NCBI RefSeq assembly: GCF_016937515.1
Contig: NZ_JAFHKM010000002.1
Coordinates: 3,591,001-3,655,000 of the forward strand
Reading direction: 5' to 3'
Source of the DNA: Cohnella algarum
GTDB taxonomy: Bacteria > Bacillota > Bacilli > Paenibacillales > Paenibacillaceae
Length of the DNA stretch: 64,000 nt
The position numbers were made by a program, and so were the translations under genes. Shown one piece after another: positions 1 through 8,780 of the stretch; within the stretch, counting starts at the first letter, position 1; each line of letters starts with the position of its first letter. The notes under the pieces were generated by a model that saw only the letters and a program-made list of their open reading frames with translations, made no database searches and was not told the origin of the DNA.

Positions 1-801
1 AAGTCGACGACCGGCCAGATGCTCGTACGGCTGCTGGAACGTTCGGGAGGCGATATTTATTATCGGGACCGGAACGTTGCGAATTTGTCCGGACGGCAGA
101 TGAAGCCGTTTCGCCGCGAACTGCAAATCGTGTTTCAGGATCCGTACGCTTCCCTGAATCCGAAGAAGCCGATCGGCTGGATTCTCGAGGAGCCGTTGAT
201 CATTCACCGGATCGGGGACAAGCAGACGCGGAAAAAGATCGTCGACCAAACGCTGGAGCGCGTCGGTCTGGATTCGAGCTATCTGAAGCGGTACCCTCAT
301 GAGTTGAGCGGCGGTCAAAGACAGCGGGTCGGCATCGCCACCGCGCTCGTTCTGAATCCCGAATTCATCGTCGTCGACGAAGCGGTGTCCGCGCTGGACG
401 TTTCCATCCAGTCGCAAATCCTGAATTTGCTCAAAGAGCTGCAGCGGTCGTTCGGTTTGACGTATCTGTTTATCTCGCATGACTTGAACGTCGTTCAATA
501 TATGAGCGACCGGATCGCGGTGATGTACCTGGGAAAAATCGTCGAGATTTTCGACGTCGCCGAAACGGGGGGCGAACCGCTTCATCCGTATACCCGGGCG
601 CTGTTTTCGGCCGTTCCCCGCATCCGGGAGCGGGAGAGGGAACGAATCGTGCTGAAGGGAGATATGCCGAGTCCGGCCCATCCCCCGGAGGGATGCGCGT
701 TTCACCCTCGCTGTCCGCAAGCGACCGACCGATGCAGGCAATCCGCTCCCGCGTTGCGAGCGCACGGAACGGGCCGGATGGTCAGCTGTCATTTGGTATA
801 G
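1..801 (+). CDS. Oligopeptide/dipeptide ABC transporter ATP-binding protein (OppF/DppF type), 5' partial
   Basis: The gene is open at the left edge: the first codons read KSTTGQM, the end of a Walker A motif, so the true start lies outside the window. Visible motifs are the ABC signature LSGGQRQRVGIA, Walker B FIVVDEAVSALD, the H-loop FISHD, and the C-terminal oligopeptide-transporter extension with HPYTRAL and the CAFHPRCP cysteine motif. In this family the protein is one of two ATPases that power uptake of peptides (or nickel or other solutes) through a two-permease complex at the inner face of the membrane. The downstream metallophosphoesterase starts 12 nt after the stop, so they are probably co-transcribed. 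The substrate cannot be decided from the ATPase alone. Confidence 0.93.
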   Translation, partial: KSTTGQMLVRLLERSGGDIYYRDRNVANLSGRQMKPFRRELQIVFQDPYASLNPKKPIGWILEEPLIIHRIGDKQTRKKIVDQTLERVGLDSSYLKRYPHELSGGQRQRVGIATALVLNPEFIVVDEAVSALDVSIQSQILNLLKELQRSFGLTYLFISHDLNVVQYMSDRIAVMYLGKIVEIFDVAETGGEPLHPYTRALFSAVPRIRERERERIVLKGDMPSPAHPPEGCAFHPRCPQATDRCRQSAPALRAHGTGRMVSCHLV

Positions 802-813
802 GAGGAGATTTAA

Positions 814-1629
814 ATGCGCATCGGAGTCATATCGGATCTTCATGTCGATCTGAACGAACAGGCGGGAGAGCCGTCCGTCGAACAGGCGCTGCTGGAAGTC
901 GTCGACGAAAGCCGGCTGGACGCCTTGATCATTGCCGGGGATATTTCGAACGATGTCCGCCTCAGCCTGAAGGTGTTGAACGGCTTGCGGGACGCGAGCG
1001 GCATCCCGGTTTTGTTCGTTCCCGGCAACCACGATTATTGGAGCAAAGAGAACGGAATAACGGACACGTGGGAAATATACGGGCAGTTTCGGACGTACGA
1101 CGGATGCTTGAGCGAGTCGCCCCGGGCGCTGAACGAAGATTGGGTCGTCATCGGAAACTCCGGCTGGTACGATTATACGCTGGGCGAGGACAAGTACGGG
1201 TTTGGCGATTTCGAGAAAATGCGGACCCCGGACCGTACCTGGCAGGACAGCCTGTACGTCGACTGGGGAAGAAGCAACCGCGACATCCACCGGTACTTCT
1301 ATGAAGGGCTGGAGCGGGAGCTTTCCGAATACCGGGGAAAACAGGTCATCATGGTGACGCATATGCTGACGCATCCCTATTTCAAGGTTCCGATGCCTCA
1401 TCCGCAGTGGGGATACTTCAACGCGTTTTTGGGGAGCGCGGAGTATGCGGCGCTGTATGAGAAGTACGGCGTGCGCTACGGGATCATGGGCCATGTCCAT
1501 TACCGGAAGCGGCATGCCGAGCGGGGGACGGAAATGATTTGCGCTTGCCTGGGATACCGCAGAGAATGGAAGGAAGCGGACGCGCGCCGGGAAATCCGGA
1601 ACTGCATGCAAATCATTGCCATTGAATGA
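814..1629 (+). CDS. Calcineurin-like metallophosphoesterase
   Basis: The 271-residue protein carries the metallophosphoesterase motifs in order: D-x-H near the N-terminus (VISDLHVD), GD (IIAGDIS), GNHD (VPGNHDYW), a later VTHMLTH and C-terminal GHVH. These coordinate a dinuclear metal centre that hydrolyses phosphomono- or diesters. No signal peptide is seen, so it is cytoplasmic. The start is supported by AGGAGGAG about 8 nt upstream. It directly follows a peptide-type ABC ATPase, and sequences of this sort are common at the end of such transporter operons, but its substrate is unknown. Confidence 0.85.
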   Translation: MRIGVISDLHVDLNEQAGEPSVEQALLEVVDESRLDALIIAGDISNDVRLSLKVLNGLRDASGIPVLFVPGNHDYWSKENGITDTWEIYGQFRTYDGCLSESPRALNEDWVVIGNSGWYDYTLGEDKYGFGDFEKMRTPDRTWQDSLYVDWGRSNRDIHRYFYEGLERELSEYRGKQVIMVTHMLTHPYFKVPMPHPQWGYFNAFLGSAEYAALYEKYGVRYGIMGHVHYRKRHAERGTEMICACLGYRREWKEADARREIRNCMQIIAIE

Positions 1630-1660
1630 GGATAACTTCCGGTTCCCTTCTTTCGTCCGC

Positions 1661-1666
1661 TATGAT
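1661..1666 (+). promoter_or_regulatory. Candidate -10 element for the queuosine operon
   Basis: TATGAT lies about 70 nt before the preQ1 aptamer, a sensible place for the leader promoter. No good -35 element is visible at the expected spacing, so the assignment rests on position and the -10 match. Confidence 0.3.
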
Positions 1667-1734
1667 ATAGTACGAAAGACAACTAAAGAAGAATTCCGGC
1701 CCCGGCTTCGATAACCCGAAGTCGCGCTTGCCGG

Positions 1735-1768
1735 GAGAGGTTCGCGAACTCCCTCTATAAAAAACTAT
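1735..1768 (+). promoter_or_regulatory. preQ1-I riboswitch aptamer
   Basis: The sequence has the compact preQ1 class I layout: AGAGG hairpin arm, loop TTCGCGAACTC, closing arm CCTCT, and then the A-rich tail TATAAAAAACTA that folds back into the hairpin as an H-type pseudoknot. The aptamer precedes queC, exactly the gene context known for this class. Binding of 7-aminomethyl-7-deazaguanine is expected to lower expression of the synthesis genes. Confidence 0.92.
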
Positions 1769-1810
1769 CCCTTAGCGACGGCCCGTCAGGGTGACGTCGT
1801 TTTGGCGTTC

Positions 1811-1850
1811 GGCGCGAAGCTGGTTTTTAAAGCTTCGCGCCGATTCTTTA
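1811..1850 (+). terminator. Hairpin downstream of the preQ1 aptamer, probable attenuator
   Basis: GGCGCGAAGCT at 1811-1821 pairs perfectly with AGCTTCGCGCC at 1831-1841 across a 9-nt loop, followed by a weak T-rich stretch (GATTCTTTAGTTTT). Its position between the aptamer and queC suggests an expression platform. It does not overlap the aptamer tail, which sits about 43 nt upstream, so the switching partner strand is not obvious. Confidence 0.6.
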
Positions 1851-1906
1851 GTTTTGGGAGCAACCGGCGCAAGAATCTCTCTCTTCATCCAAAGGGAGAT
1901 GGCACC

Positions 1907-2587
1907 ATGCAACAAACCGAAACAACCTCGAAAGCGGTCGTCGTGTTCAGCGGCGGCCAGGACAGCACGACCTGTTTGTTTTGGGCGCTGGAACGCTTCG
2001 CGGAGGTGGAAACCGTCACCTTCAATTACGGCCAGCGCCACTCGCTCGAACTGGAATGCGCGCGTTCTATCGCGCGCGAGCTCGGCGTCAAGCACCATGT
2101 GCTGGATATGTCGCTGCTCCATCAGTTAGCGCCCAACGCGCTTACGCGCGGCGACATCGCGATCGAGCGCAAGGAAGGCGAACTGCCGTCCACGTTCGTC
2201 GACGGGCGGAACTTGCTGTTTCTCTCCTTCGCCGCCGTGCTGGCGAAGCAAATCGGGGCCCGGCATCTCGTCACGGGCGTTTGCGAGACGGATTTCAGCG
2301 GTTATCCGGACTGCCGGGACGTGTTTATCAAATCGCTGAACGTGACGTTAAACCTCGCGATGGACTATTCCTTCGTCATCGACACCCCGCTGATGTGGCT
2401 CGACAAGGAGCAAACGTGGGAGCTGGCCGACCGGCTCGGCGCCTTCGAATTCGTGCGCGACAAAACGCTGACCTGCTACAACGGCATTGTAGCCGACGGA
2501 TGCGGCGAGTGTCCGGCATGCGAGCTGCGCCGCAAAGGGCTGGAGCGTTATTCGGCCCGCTCGGGAAGGGAGGCGGCGCCGCGATGA
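1907..2587 (+). CDS. queC: 7-cyano-7-deazaguanine synthase QueC
   Basis: QueC uses ATP and ammonia to convert 7-carboxy-7-deazaguanine into preQ0, an intermediate of queuosine tRNA modification. The protein opens with the PP-loop FSGGQDSTT (P-loop of N-type ATP pyrophosphatases) and ends with the zinc-binding cysteine cluster in which C-GEC-PAC residues follow a first Cys ([19 protein letters not shown] region). Reading frame continues upstream of 1907, but the ATG at 1907 has an AAAGGGAGATGG ribosome site and gives about 226 residues, the usual family length. It overlaps queD by four bases (ATGA), the hallmark of translational coupling, and lies under the preQ1-I riboswitch. Confidence 0.96.
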   Translation: MQQTETTSKAVVVFSGGQDSTTCLFWALERFAEVETVTFNYGQRHSLELECARSIARELGVKHHVLDMSLLHQLAPNALTRGDIAIERKEGELPSTFVDGRNLLFLSFAAVLAKQIGARHLVTGVCETDFSGYPDCRDVFIKSLNVTLNLAMDYSFVIDTPLMWLDKEQTWELADRLGAFEFVRDKTLTCYNGIVADGCGECPACELRRKGLERYSARSGREAAPR

Positions 2588-3033
2588 TGCAGCAAATCTA
2601 TCCTTCCGTCGAGCATCCTTACGAATACGAGCTGAACAAGGATATGCAGTTCGCGGCCGCGCATTACATCCCGTCGGAGCAAGCCGGGAAATGCCGGCGG
2701 CTGCACGGCCACACGTATTTTGCCAACATTACGGTAGCGGGAGACGAGCTGGACGAATCCGGATTTCTCGTCAACTTCGCGGATTTGAAGCGCCTGATTC
2801 ACGACCGGTTCGACCATGCGGTGCTGAACGACGACGCCGAATGGTTCGGCGGGGACGTGCCGGAGCGGTTTCCGACGACGGAAATCGTCGCCCGGACGAT
2901 TTGCGAAATCGTGCAGCGTTATTTGGACGACACGGTCAACCGGCCCCGCTGCGTGCAGGTTTTTTTGCGGGAAACGCCGACCAGCTACTGCGTGTATCGG
3001 CCGAAGCGGAAAGGGGGAAGCCATTATGGCTGA
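2584..3033 (+). CDS. queD: 6-carboxy-5,6,7,8-tetrahydropterin synthase QueD
   Basis: QueD makes 6-carboxytetrahydropterin from dihydroneopterin triphosphate, the first committed step toward queuosine. The 149-residue protein shows the zinc-ligand pattern of the PTPS fold: a histidine in FAAAHYI and the HGH of RRLHGHTY, preceded by the catalytic-region cysteine in GKCRRL, and a C-terminal glutamate in LRETPTSY. The ATG at 2584 overlaps the queC stop; a second ATG directly follows and could also serve. The 3' end overlaps queE by 8 nt. Confidence 0.95.
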   Translation: MMQQIYPSVEHPYEYELNKDMQFAAAHYIPSEQAGKCRRLHGHTYFANITVAGDELDESGFLVNFADLKRLIHDRFDHAVLNDDAEWFGGDVPERFPTTEIVARTICEIVQRYLDDTVNRPRCVQVFLRETPTSYCVYRPKRKGGSHYG

Positions 3034-3759
3034 AAATCGGCTCCCCGTGATGGAAATTTTCGGCCCTACCGTTCAAGGAGAAGGCATGGTCATCGGGCGC
3101 AAAACGATGTTCGTGCGCCTGGCCGGCTGCGATTACCGCTGCGTCTGGTGCGATTCCGCCTTTACGTGGGACGGGAGCGCCAAGGAAGAAATCCGGATGA
3201 TGTCGGCGCAAGAGGCGGTCGAGGCGCTTCGGGAAACGGGCGGCGAAACGTTTGCCCACGTGACGATATCGGGCGGCAATCCGGCTTTGTACCCGCAGGT
3301 GGGGGAACTGATCGAGCGTCTTCATGAGCGGGATATCCGGGTGGCGGTCGAGACGCAAGGCAGCCGTTGGCAGGATTGGTTTCCGGCCGTCGACGAGCTG
3401 ACGCTGTCCCGAAGCCGCCCAGCTCGGGCATGGTCGCCGACTGGCGGGTGCTGGACGAAATCGTCGACAAGCTGAAACGGGGCGGGCGAACGGGTTCGTT
3501 CAGCCTGAAAATCGTCGTGTTCGACGAAACGGATTTGCGGTTTGCGGCCGGGGCGCACGAGCGTTACCCCGACGTTCCGTTTTATTTGCAGGCGGGCAAC
3601 GGCGAGCGGACCGAAACGGATTCCCGGCGCCTGCTGCCCTACTTGATCGGCAAATACGAGTGGCTGATCGGGCGCGTCATGGAACATGACAAGTTAAAGA
3701 ACGTTTGCGTGCTGCCGCAGCTCCATGCCTGGGTGTGGGGCAACAAGCGGGGCGTTTGA
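3026..3759 (+). pseudogene. queE: 7-carboxy-7-deazaguanine synthase QueE, split by a one-base deletion
   Basis: QueE is the radical-SAM enzyme that contracts 6-carboxytetrahydropterin to 7-carboxy-7-deazaguanine. The N-terminal frame contains the atypical CX3CX2C cluster motif (CDYRCVWC) and a glycine-rich SAM motif (TISGGNPAL). The frame is lost at the C run 3408-3410: adding one C changes LSRSRPARAW to LSPKPPSSGM and joins it to the second frame, which continues to the stop at 3757 with the family's C-terminal WGNKRGV. The joined product is about 244 residues, normal for QueE. Because upstream and downstream genes are conserved and the loss is in a homopolymer, a sequencing error is more likely than a dead gene. 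Confidence 0.9.
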
Positions 3760-3790
3760 AAATAAAGCGACGAAAGGCGTGTGAGTCGGC

Positions 3791-4315
3791 ATGGCGGGAA
3801 GAAGCGAGCAAGATTTGCAAGGCGTTACGCTGCTCGGCAATCAGGGGACGAAATACGTATTCGAGTATTCGCCGGACATTTTGGAGACGTTTGACAACAA
3901 GCATCCGGACCGCGATTACTTCGTCAAATTCAATTGCCCGGAATTTACGAGCCTGTGCCCGATGACGGGGCAGCCGGATTTCGCGACGATATACATTTCG
4001 TATATTCCGGACGTTCGGATGGTGGAGAGCAAGTCGCTGAAGCTGTATTTGTTCAGCTTCCGCAATCACGGAGATTTTCACGAAGATTGCGTGAACGTCA
4101 TCATGAACGATCTGATCGCTCTGATGGAGCCTCGCTACATCGAAGTGTGGGGCAAGTTCACGCCGCGCGGCGGCATCTCGATCGACCCGTACTGCAACTG
4201 GGGGCGCCCGGGGACGAAGTACGAGCGGATGGCCGAGCATCGGCTGATGAACCACGACATGTATCCGAAAAGGTGGACAATCGGTAGGCTGGCTGTGCCC
4301 GGAAAAAGCACATAG
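3791..4315 (+). CDS. queF: NADPH-dependent 7-cyano-7-deazaguanine reductase QueF, C-terminus altered by a frameshift
   Basis: QueF reduces the nitrile of preQ0 to the amine of preQ1, the ligand of the upstream riboswitch. The catalytic cysteine lies in [12 protein letters not shown] and the NADPH-binding signature [14 protein letters not shown] is intact. As given, the protein ends [14 protein letters not shown]. Adding one A to the run at 4268-4271 gives YPKKVDNR and a stop at 4285-4287, a 165-residue protein matching the length and the VDNR-type end of B. subtilis QueF. The natural end is therefore probably 4287. It closes the queCDEF operon, 31 nt after queE. Confidence 0.93.
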   Translation: MAGRSEQDLQGVTLLGNQGTKYVFEYSPDILETFDNKHPDRDYFVKFNCPEFTSLCPMTGQPDFATIYISYIPDVRMVESKSLKLYLFSFRNHGDFHEDCVNVIMNDLIALMEPRYIEVWGKFTPRGGISIDPYCNWGRPGTKYERMAEHRLMNHDMYPKRWTIGRLAVPGKST

Positions 4316-4838
4316 CCGGTAAGTTAGCGCTTCATTAACCGGGGACGGGAGCGTGAATCGGGCGAGTTGAAAGCGAATAATGGCCGCCGGAGGCCATTAT
4401 TTGAGCAAAATCGAGCCCGGAGCAGGAATAACGGTCGGATGAGGCCGTAATTTGCTCACGGGAGCGGAAAGGGATGGCGGATAGGCGTTAGGGAACAGGC
4501 GATCGGCGCGTTAATCGACACGGGGGACCGGTTTCGGACGAGCCGGTCCTCGCTAAAGGGCTCAACGGCCGTTGTCGGGGACAACGCCATCCGTCGTTAG
4601 CGATAAGGTGAGGCCGTTGCTGTTTGCTTGGGCGAAAATCGCCTTTATCGTCGCAGCCCGGCCGGTAAGCTCCCTATGCATCCGGAAATCTCGCTCTCAG
4701 CCTGGAAGGCTCCGACTATGAAAAAGCCTCATTTGGTTGGATGAAATCCAACGAAGCGCGGCCGCGCACGAACGGAACGTCAAGAATGCGACGGCACCTT
4801 CTGCTCCGGCCGAAGGCGTTCCCTTTTCCGCGGCACAT
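4316..4838. other. Gene-free stretch with palindromic intergenic repeats
   Basis: No gene is supported here. It contains copies of a GGCCGTTATT-type inverted repeat (around 4375-4460 and 4565-4620), which recurs at 36.0 and 55.6 kb, and one copy of the TTGGATGAAATCCAACG repeat at 4737-4756, which recurs at 45.0-45.2 and 49.8 kb. Both families form short hairpins. The right end holds the prfC promoter region. Confidence 0.6.
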
Positions 4839-4843
4839 TGTGC

Positions 4844-4849
4844 TATAAT
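4844..4849 (+). promoter_or_regulatory. Extended -10 promoter for prfC
   Basis: TGCTATAAT is a perfect extended -10 (TGN-TATAAT) 40 nt before the prfC start. The -35 region is poor, as is usual for extended -10 promoters of sigma-A. Confidence 0.55.
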
Positions 4850-4888
4850 GGAAGCTGTTATTTTCCTATGGAAGGGAACTTTGAACCG

Positions 4889-6475
4889 ATGAGCCAAACG
4901 ACCCGCGAAGAACTGAAGCAAGAGGCGGCCAAGCGCCGTACCTTCGCGATTATATCCCACCCCGACGCGGGGAAAACGACGCTGACCGAGAAGCTGCTGC
5001 TGTTCGGGGGCGCGATTCATATCGCCGGTTCTGTCAAGGCCCGCAAAGCGGCCCGCCACGCGACGAGCGACTGGATGGAAATCGAGAAGCAGCGGGGAAT
5101 TTCCGTTACTTCCTCGGTCATGCAATTCGAATACAACGGGCATAAAGTCAACATTCTGGACACGCCGGGCCACCAGGACTTCAGCGAAGACACGTACCGG
5201 ACGCTTACCGCCGCGGACAGCGCGGTCATGCTGATCGACGTCGCCAAGGGCGTCGAAGCGCAGACGATCAAGCTGTTCCAGGTATGCGCGAAGCGCGGGA
5301 TCCCGATTTTTACTTTCATTAATAAGCTGGACCGCGAAGGGCAGAATCCGTTCGACCTGCTCGAGGAGATCGAACGCGTGCTCGGCATCCGCTCGGTGCC
5401 GATGAACTGGCCGATCGGCATGGGGCGCGAGCTGTGCGGCATTTACGACCGGATGAAAAAGCAGGTCGAACTGTTCCAGGGCAACGATCACTCCAAAATC
5501 GAGGTCCGCAAGGCGGAGGATTATAACGATCCGATCATCCGCGAGATGGCGGGAGAATATCTTGCCGACCAGCTGGCCCAGGAGCTGGAGCTGCTGGACG
5601 TGGCCGGCGATCCGTTCGATTACGACAAAGTGATGAAAGGCCAACTGACGCCGGTGTTTTTCGGCAGCGCGGTCAACAATTTCGGCGTGCAGACGTTTTT
5701 GGAAAACTTCCTGCAGCTCGCTCCGGCGCCGACGCCCCGCCGCAGCACGGACGGACCAGTCGAGCCGGACAACGAAAAGTTTTCGGGCTACATTTTCAAA
5801 ATTCAGGCGAACATGAACCCGGCTCACCGCGATCGGCTGGCTTTCCTTCGCATCTGCTCGGGCAAGTTCCAACGCGGAATGAGCGTGAAGCACGTTCGCG
5901 TCGGCAAGGACATCAAGCTGTCCCAGCCTCAGCAATTTTTGGCGCAGGACCGAGAAATCGTCGACACGGCTTATCCTGGCGATATTATCGGCTTGTTCGA
6001 CCCGGGCATTTTCCGCATCGGAGACAGCTTGAGCGAAGGCAGCAGCATTACGTTCGACGAGCTGCCGACGTTTTCGCCGGAGATTTTCTCCAAAGTCAGC
6101 GTGAAGAATGCGCTCAAGCAAAAGCAATATTTAAAGGGGCTCGACCAGCTCACCGAAGAGGGCATGGTGCAGGTGTTCCGCTCGATCGGCCCGTTCGAGG
6201 ATACGTATCTGGGCGTCGTCGGACAATTGCAATTCGACGTGTTCGAGTACCGGATGAAGAACGAATACGGGGTCGACATTCAACTGGCCCGGACGACGTT
6301 CCAGTTTGCCCGGTGGATCGTCGCCAATCAGGTGGACCCGAGCAAATTCCGCATCAATTCCACTTTGGTCAAGGACAAAAGCGACAACTACGTCGCCCTG
6401 TTCGAAAACGAGTACGCGATGCGGACGGCGATGGAACGGATGCCGGACGTGAAGTTTTTGGAGACGGCACCGTAA
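4889..6475 (+). CDS. prfC: Peptide chain release factor 3
   Basis: RF3 is the translational GTPase that recycles RF1/RF2 from ribosomes after termination. G motifs are visible: G1 HPDAGKTTLTE, G3 DTPGHQDF, G4 INKLDREG, followed by EF-G-like domains II and III. The frame is open upstream to 4838, but the ATG at 4889 has GGAAGGGA at a good distance and gives 528 residues, the standard RF3 length starting MSQTTREELKQEAAKRRTFA. It stands alone between repeat-rich DNA and phnM with its own extended -10 promoter. Confidence 0.95.
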   Translation: MSQTTREELKQEAAKRRTFAIISHPDAGKTTLTEKLLLFGGAIHIAGSVKARKAARHATSDWMEIEKQRGISVTSSVMQFEYNGHKVNILDTPGHQDFSEDTYRTLTAADSAVMLIDVAKGVEAQTIKLFQVCAKRGIPIFTFINKLDREGQNPFDLLEEIERVLGIRSVPMNWPIGMGRELCGIYDRMKKQVELFQGNDHSKIEVRKAEDYNDPIIREMAGEYLADQLAQELELLDVAGDPFDYDKVMKGQLTPVFFGSAVNNFGVQTFLENFLQLAPAPTPRRSTDGPVEPDNEKFSGYIFKIQANMNPAHRDRLAFLRICSGKFQRGMSVKHVRVGKDIKLSQPQQFLAQDREIVDTAYPGDIIGLFDPGIFRIGDSLSEGSSITFDELPTFSPEIFSKVSVKNALKQKQYLKGLDQLTEEGMVQVFRSIGPFEDTYLGVVGQLQFDVFEYRMKNEYGVDIQLARTTFQFARWIVANQVDPSKFRINSTLVKDKSDNYVALFENEYAMRTAMERMPDVKFLETAP

Positions 6476-6590
6476 GCGCGGACAAGAGGGCAGAACGACA
6501 TCCCGTTTGCGACGACGGCGGAACGAAACGCGGCCGCCTAGTCGAAGCGGGGTGTTTTCGTCTATCATTTCAGAAAAAGGCGGGGAACGA

Positions 6591-7781
6591 ATGAGCAACC
6601 GGCTGTTTGTAAAAGGCGGACGGGTCGTGACGCCGGAAGGCGTCGAGGAAGCGGACGTTTTCGTGGAAAACGGCCGGATCGCGGCCATCGAACCCGGCGC
6701 GGCGGAACGCAACGCCCTGCCCGGAGACCGAATTGTCGAGGCCGAAGGCGAATGGGTGCTGCCCGGCCTCGTGGACATTCATTGCGACGCGATCGAAAAG
6801 GAAATCGAGCCGCGTCCGAACACGCTTTTTCCCGCGGATATGGCTTTTTTGCAGTTCGAGCGGAAGCTTGCGGGTCACGGCATTACGACGATGTTCCATT
6901 CGCTTTCGCTGGGCGTGGGCTTGAGCCTTCGGGGAGAGCATCTGGTGGCGGATTTGATCGGCCGCATCGCCGAATGGCGCAAGGAACGGGCGATGATTCG
7001 CCACCGCGTCCATTTGCGCTACGAAGTGTCCCATCTGACCGGCTTTCCGCTGGCGGAGCGGTGCATCGAGCAAGGGCTGATCGATTATTTGTCGTTCATG
7101 GATCATGCTCCGGGCATCGGACAATACAAGCGTCCCGGCTCGTTCGAGCGGTATGTGATGAAAAACCAGGGCGTGGGCCTGGCCGAAGTGCACGGGATCG
7201 TCGCGGAGCTGCAGGAGCGCCGAGCGCGCGTCGATTGGTCCAAGCTCGCGGCGCTCGCGGCAAAAGCGAAAAAAAACGGCATCGCCGTCGCCTCTCATGA
7301 CGACGATTCTCCGGAGCAAGTCGACCGTTCCCGCCGGCTCGGGGCGGAAATCGCGGAATTTCCGTTGAATTTGGAAACGGCGGATTATGCCGCCCGGCAG
7401 GGGCTCGGCGTCTGCGTGGGCGCGCCGAATGTCGTGCGCGGCGGCTCGCACGATTTGAACCTGAAGGCGTTGGACGCGGTACGGGCGGGAGCGGCCGACA
7501 TTTTATGCTCGGATTACCATCCGGCTTCGCTGCTGCAAGCGGTGTTCGTCCTGCACCGCGAGGGGATCCCGCTGGAACGCGCGGTTGCGATGGCTTCGCT
7601 CCATCCCGCGAGGGCGCTCGGCCGACAAAACGACATCGGTTCTCTGGAACCGGGCAAACGGGCCGATCTGATCGTGGTCAAAGAGGTTCGGGGATGTCCG
7701 CTCGCGAGCCGGACGGTCGTGGGCGGCACCCTCGTTATGGAGACGAGGGACTATGCGGATTACGACGAAGCCTCCTGTTGA
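6591..7781 (+). CDS. phnM: Alpha-D-ribose 1-methylphosphonate 5-triphosphate diphosphatase PhnM
   Basis: PhnM, an amidohydrolase-superfamily enzyme, removes pyrophosphate from ribose 1-methylphosphonate 5-triphosphate in the C-P lyase pathway. Family marks are the metal-binding VDIHCDAIEKEIEPRPN region near residue 65, the ASHDDDSPEQV motif, and the metal-binding aspartate in CSDYHPASLLQA. The 396-residue length is normal. The chosen ATG follows GGGGAACGA; open frame before it lacks family similarity. No other phn (C-P lyase) gene is present here, so it is an orphan in this window. Its last 22 bases overlap the convergent sspI gene. Confidence 0.88.
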   Translation: MSNRLFVKGGRVVTPEGVEEADVFVENGRIAAIEPGAAERNALPGDRIVEAEGEWVLPGLVDIHCDAIEKEIEPRPNTLFPADMAFLQFERKLAGHGITTMFHSLSLGVGLSLRGEHLVADLIGRIAEWRKERAMIRHRVHLRYEVSHLTGFPLAERCIEQGLIDYLSFMDHAPGIGQYKRPGSFERYVMKNQGVGLAEVHGIVAELQERRARVDWSKLAALAAKAKKNGIAVASHDDDSPEQVDRSRRLGAEIAEFPLNLETADYAARQGLGVCVGAPNVVRGGSHDLNLKALDAVRAGAADILCSDYHPASLLQAVFVLHREGIPLERAVAMASLHPARALGRQNDIGSLEPGKRADLIVVKEVRGCPLASRTVVGGTLVMETRDYADYDEASC

Positions 7782-7984
7782 ACCTGATCGTACAGCACCT
7801 GGAGCATTCGCTCTTTATCCTCTTCGGCGCTGTGCTTCCAAATCAATTCGAAAAGGACGCCGAGACCGGGCAGCGTCACTTCCGCGTTTCCGATCGAATC
7901 CTGAATGACTTCCCTCAGCTCTTCGCGGGTGTCGTCTTTGACCCGATGAAGGATGGCCTGGCGCAAACTCATCGTCATATTCAC
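7760..7984 (-). CDS. sspI: Small acid-soluble spore protein SspI
   Basis: The short protein is rich in charged residues and contains the SspI core LPGLGVLFELIWKHS preceded by MSLRQAILHRVKDDTREEL, matching the roughly 70-residue SspI family of minor SASPs made in the forespore. The ribosome site AAAGGAGG lies 8 nt upstream of a GTG at 7984 (reading VNMTMSLRQ), which is the best-spaced start and gives 74 residues; ATG codons at 7978 and 7972 are alternatives. It converges with and overlaps the phnM 3' end. It is direct evidence that the organism sporulates. A forespore sigma-G promoter was not identified. Confidence 0.87.
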   Translation of the reverse strand: MNMTMSLRQAILHRVKDDTREELREVIQDSIGNAEVTLPGLGVLFELIWKHSAEEDKERMLQVLYDQVQQEASS

Positions 7985-8068
7985 AGGGAGTACCTCCTTT
8001 GGCGGATGGGAAGGATGATCCCCAATAGGGTACCCCGCGGGTTCGAGCTTATGCTTGTGACGCTGTGC

Positions 8069-8074
8069 TATAAT
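8069..8074 (+). promoter_or_regulatory. Extended -10 promoter for ktrA
   Basis: TGTGCTATAAT forms an extended -10 about 40 nt before the ktrA start. The -35 region is weak. The same arrangement precedes prfC. Confidence 0.5.
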
Positions 8075-8114
8075 AAGAAGCAATGGATGCAATCGGAAAA
8101 GGGAGCTGTCAGTC

Positions 8115-8780
8115 ATGGCCAAAAAGCAATTCGCCATTATCGGTCTTGGCCGTTTCGGTTCAAGCGTCGCGAAATTTTTGTCGGAAATGGGATACGAAGT
8201 GCTGGCGATCGACGAAAACGAGGAGCTCGTTCAGGACGTTGCCCACATCGTGACGCATGCGGTATCGGCCGATTCGACGGACGAAGAAGCCGTTCGGGCG
8301 CTCGGCATCCGGAATTTCGATGTCGTCGTCGTCGCCATCGGACAAGACATTCAGGCGAGCATTTTGACGACGCTGATTTTGAAGGATCTGGGCGTCAAGC
8401 AAATTATCGTCAAGGCGCAAAACGAACTGCACGGCAAGGTGCTGAGCAAAATCGGCGCGGACAAAGTCATTTTTCCCGAACGGGACATGGGGCTGCGCGT
8501 CGCGCATCATCTCGTTTCGCCGAATATTTTGGAGCATATCGAGTTATCCAACGACTACAGCATCGTGGAAATGAAGGTGCCTTCGCAAATCGTCGGCAGA
8601 AACCTCAAGCAGCTCGATATTCGGGTCAAATACAACTGCAACGTCCTTGCGGTCAAGCGTGACGGCGAAATGAACATTACGCCGCATCCGGACGAGTCTT
8701 TGAATTCGGAGGACGTGCTCGTTATCGTCGGCCGCAACGACCAGCTCAACCGATTGGAGCAAGCGTATGCCGAACCTTGA
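8115..8780 (+). CDS. ktrA: Ktr potassium uptake regulatory subunit (TrkA-N/RCK protein)
   Basis: The 221-residue protein has an N-terminal Rossmann RCK domain with the nucleotide-binding GLGRFG motif (residues about 10-15) and the adenosine-ribose acidic IDENEE, followed by an RCK_C domain from about residue 140. It forms cytoplasmic rings that gate the KtrB-type membrane potassium channel in response to ATP/ADP or c-di-AMP. No ktrB-type membrane subunit lies in the window, so the partner is encoded elsewhere. Its end overlaps the next gene by 14 nt, so the two are probably translated from one message. Confidence 0.9.
   Translation: MAKKQFAIIGLGRFGSSVAKFLSEMGYEVLAIDENEELVQDVAHIVTHAVSADSTDEEAVRALGIRNFDVVVVAIGQDIQASILTTLILKDLGVKQIIVKAQNELHGKVLSKIGADKVIFPERDMGLRVAHHLVSPNILEHIELSNDYSIVEMKVPSQIVGRNLKQLDIRVKYNCNVLAVKRDGEMNITPHPDESLNSEDVLVIVGRNDQLNRLEQAYAEP

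Noticed and set aside
3408..3410. queE as a true pseudogene
   Set aside because: One-base loss in a C run with intact residues on both sides and an intact operon; a sequencing error explains it better.
4697..6127. 476-codon minus-strand frame across prfC
   Set aside because: Antisense shadow of prfC; the plus-strand product has all RF3 GTPase motifs.
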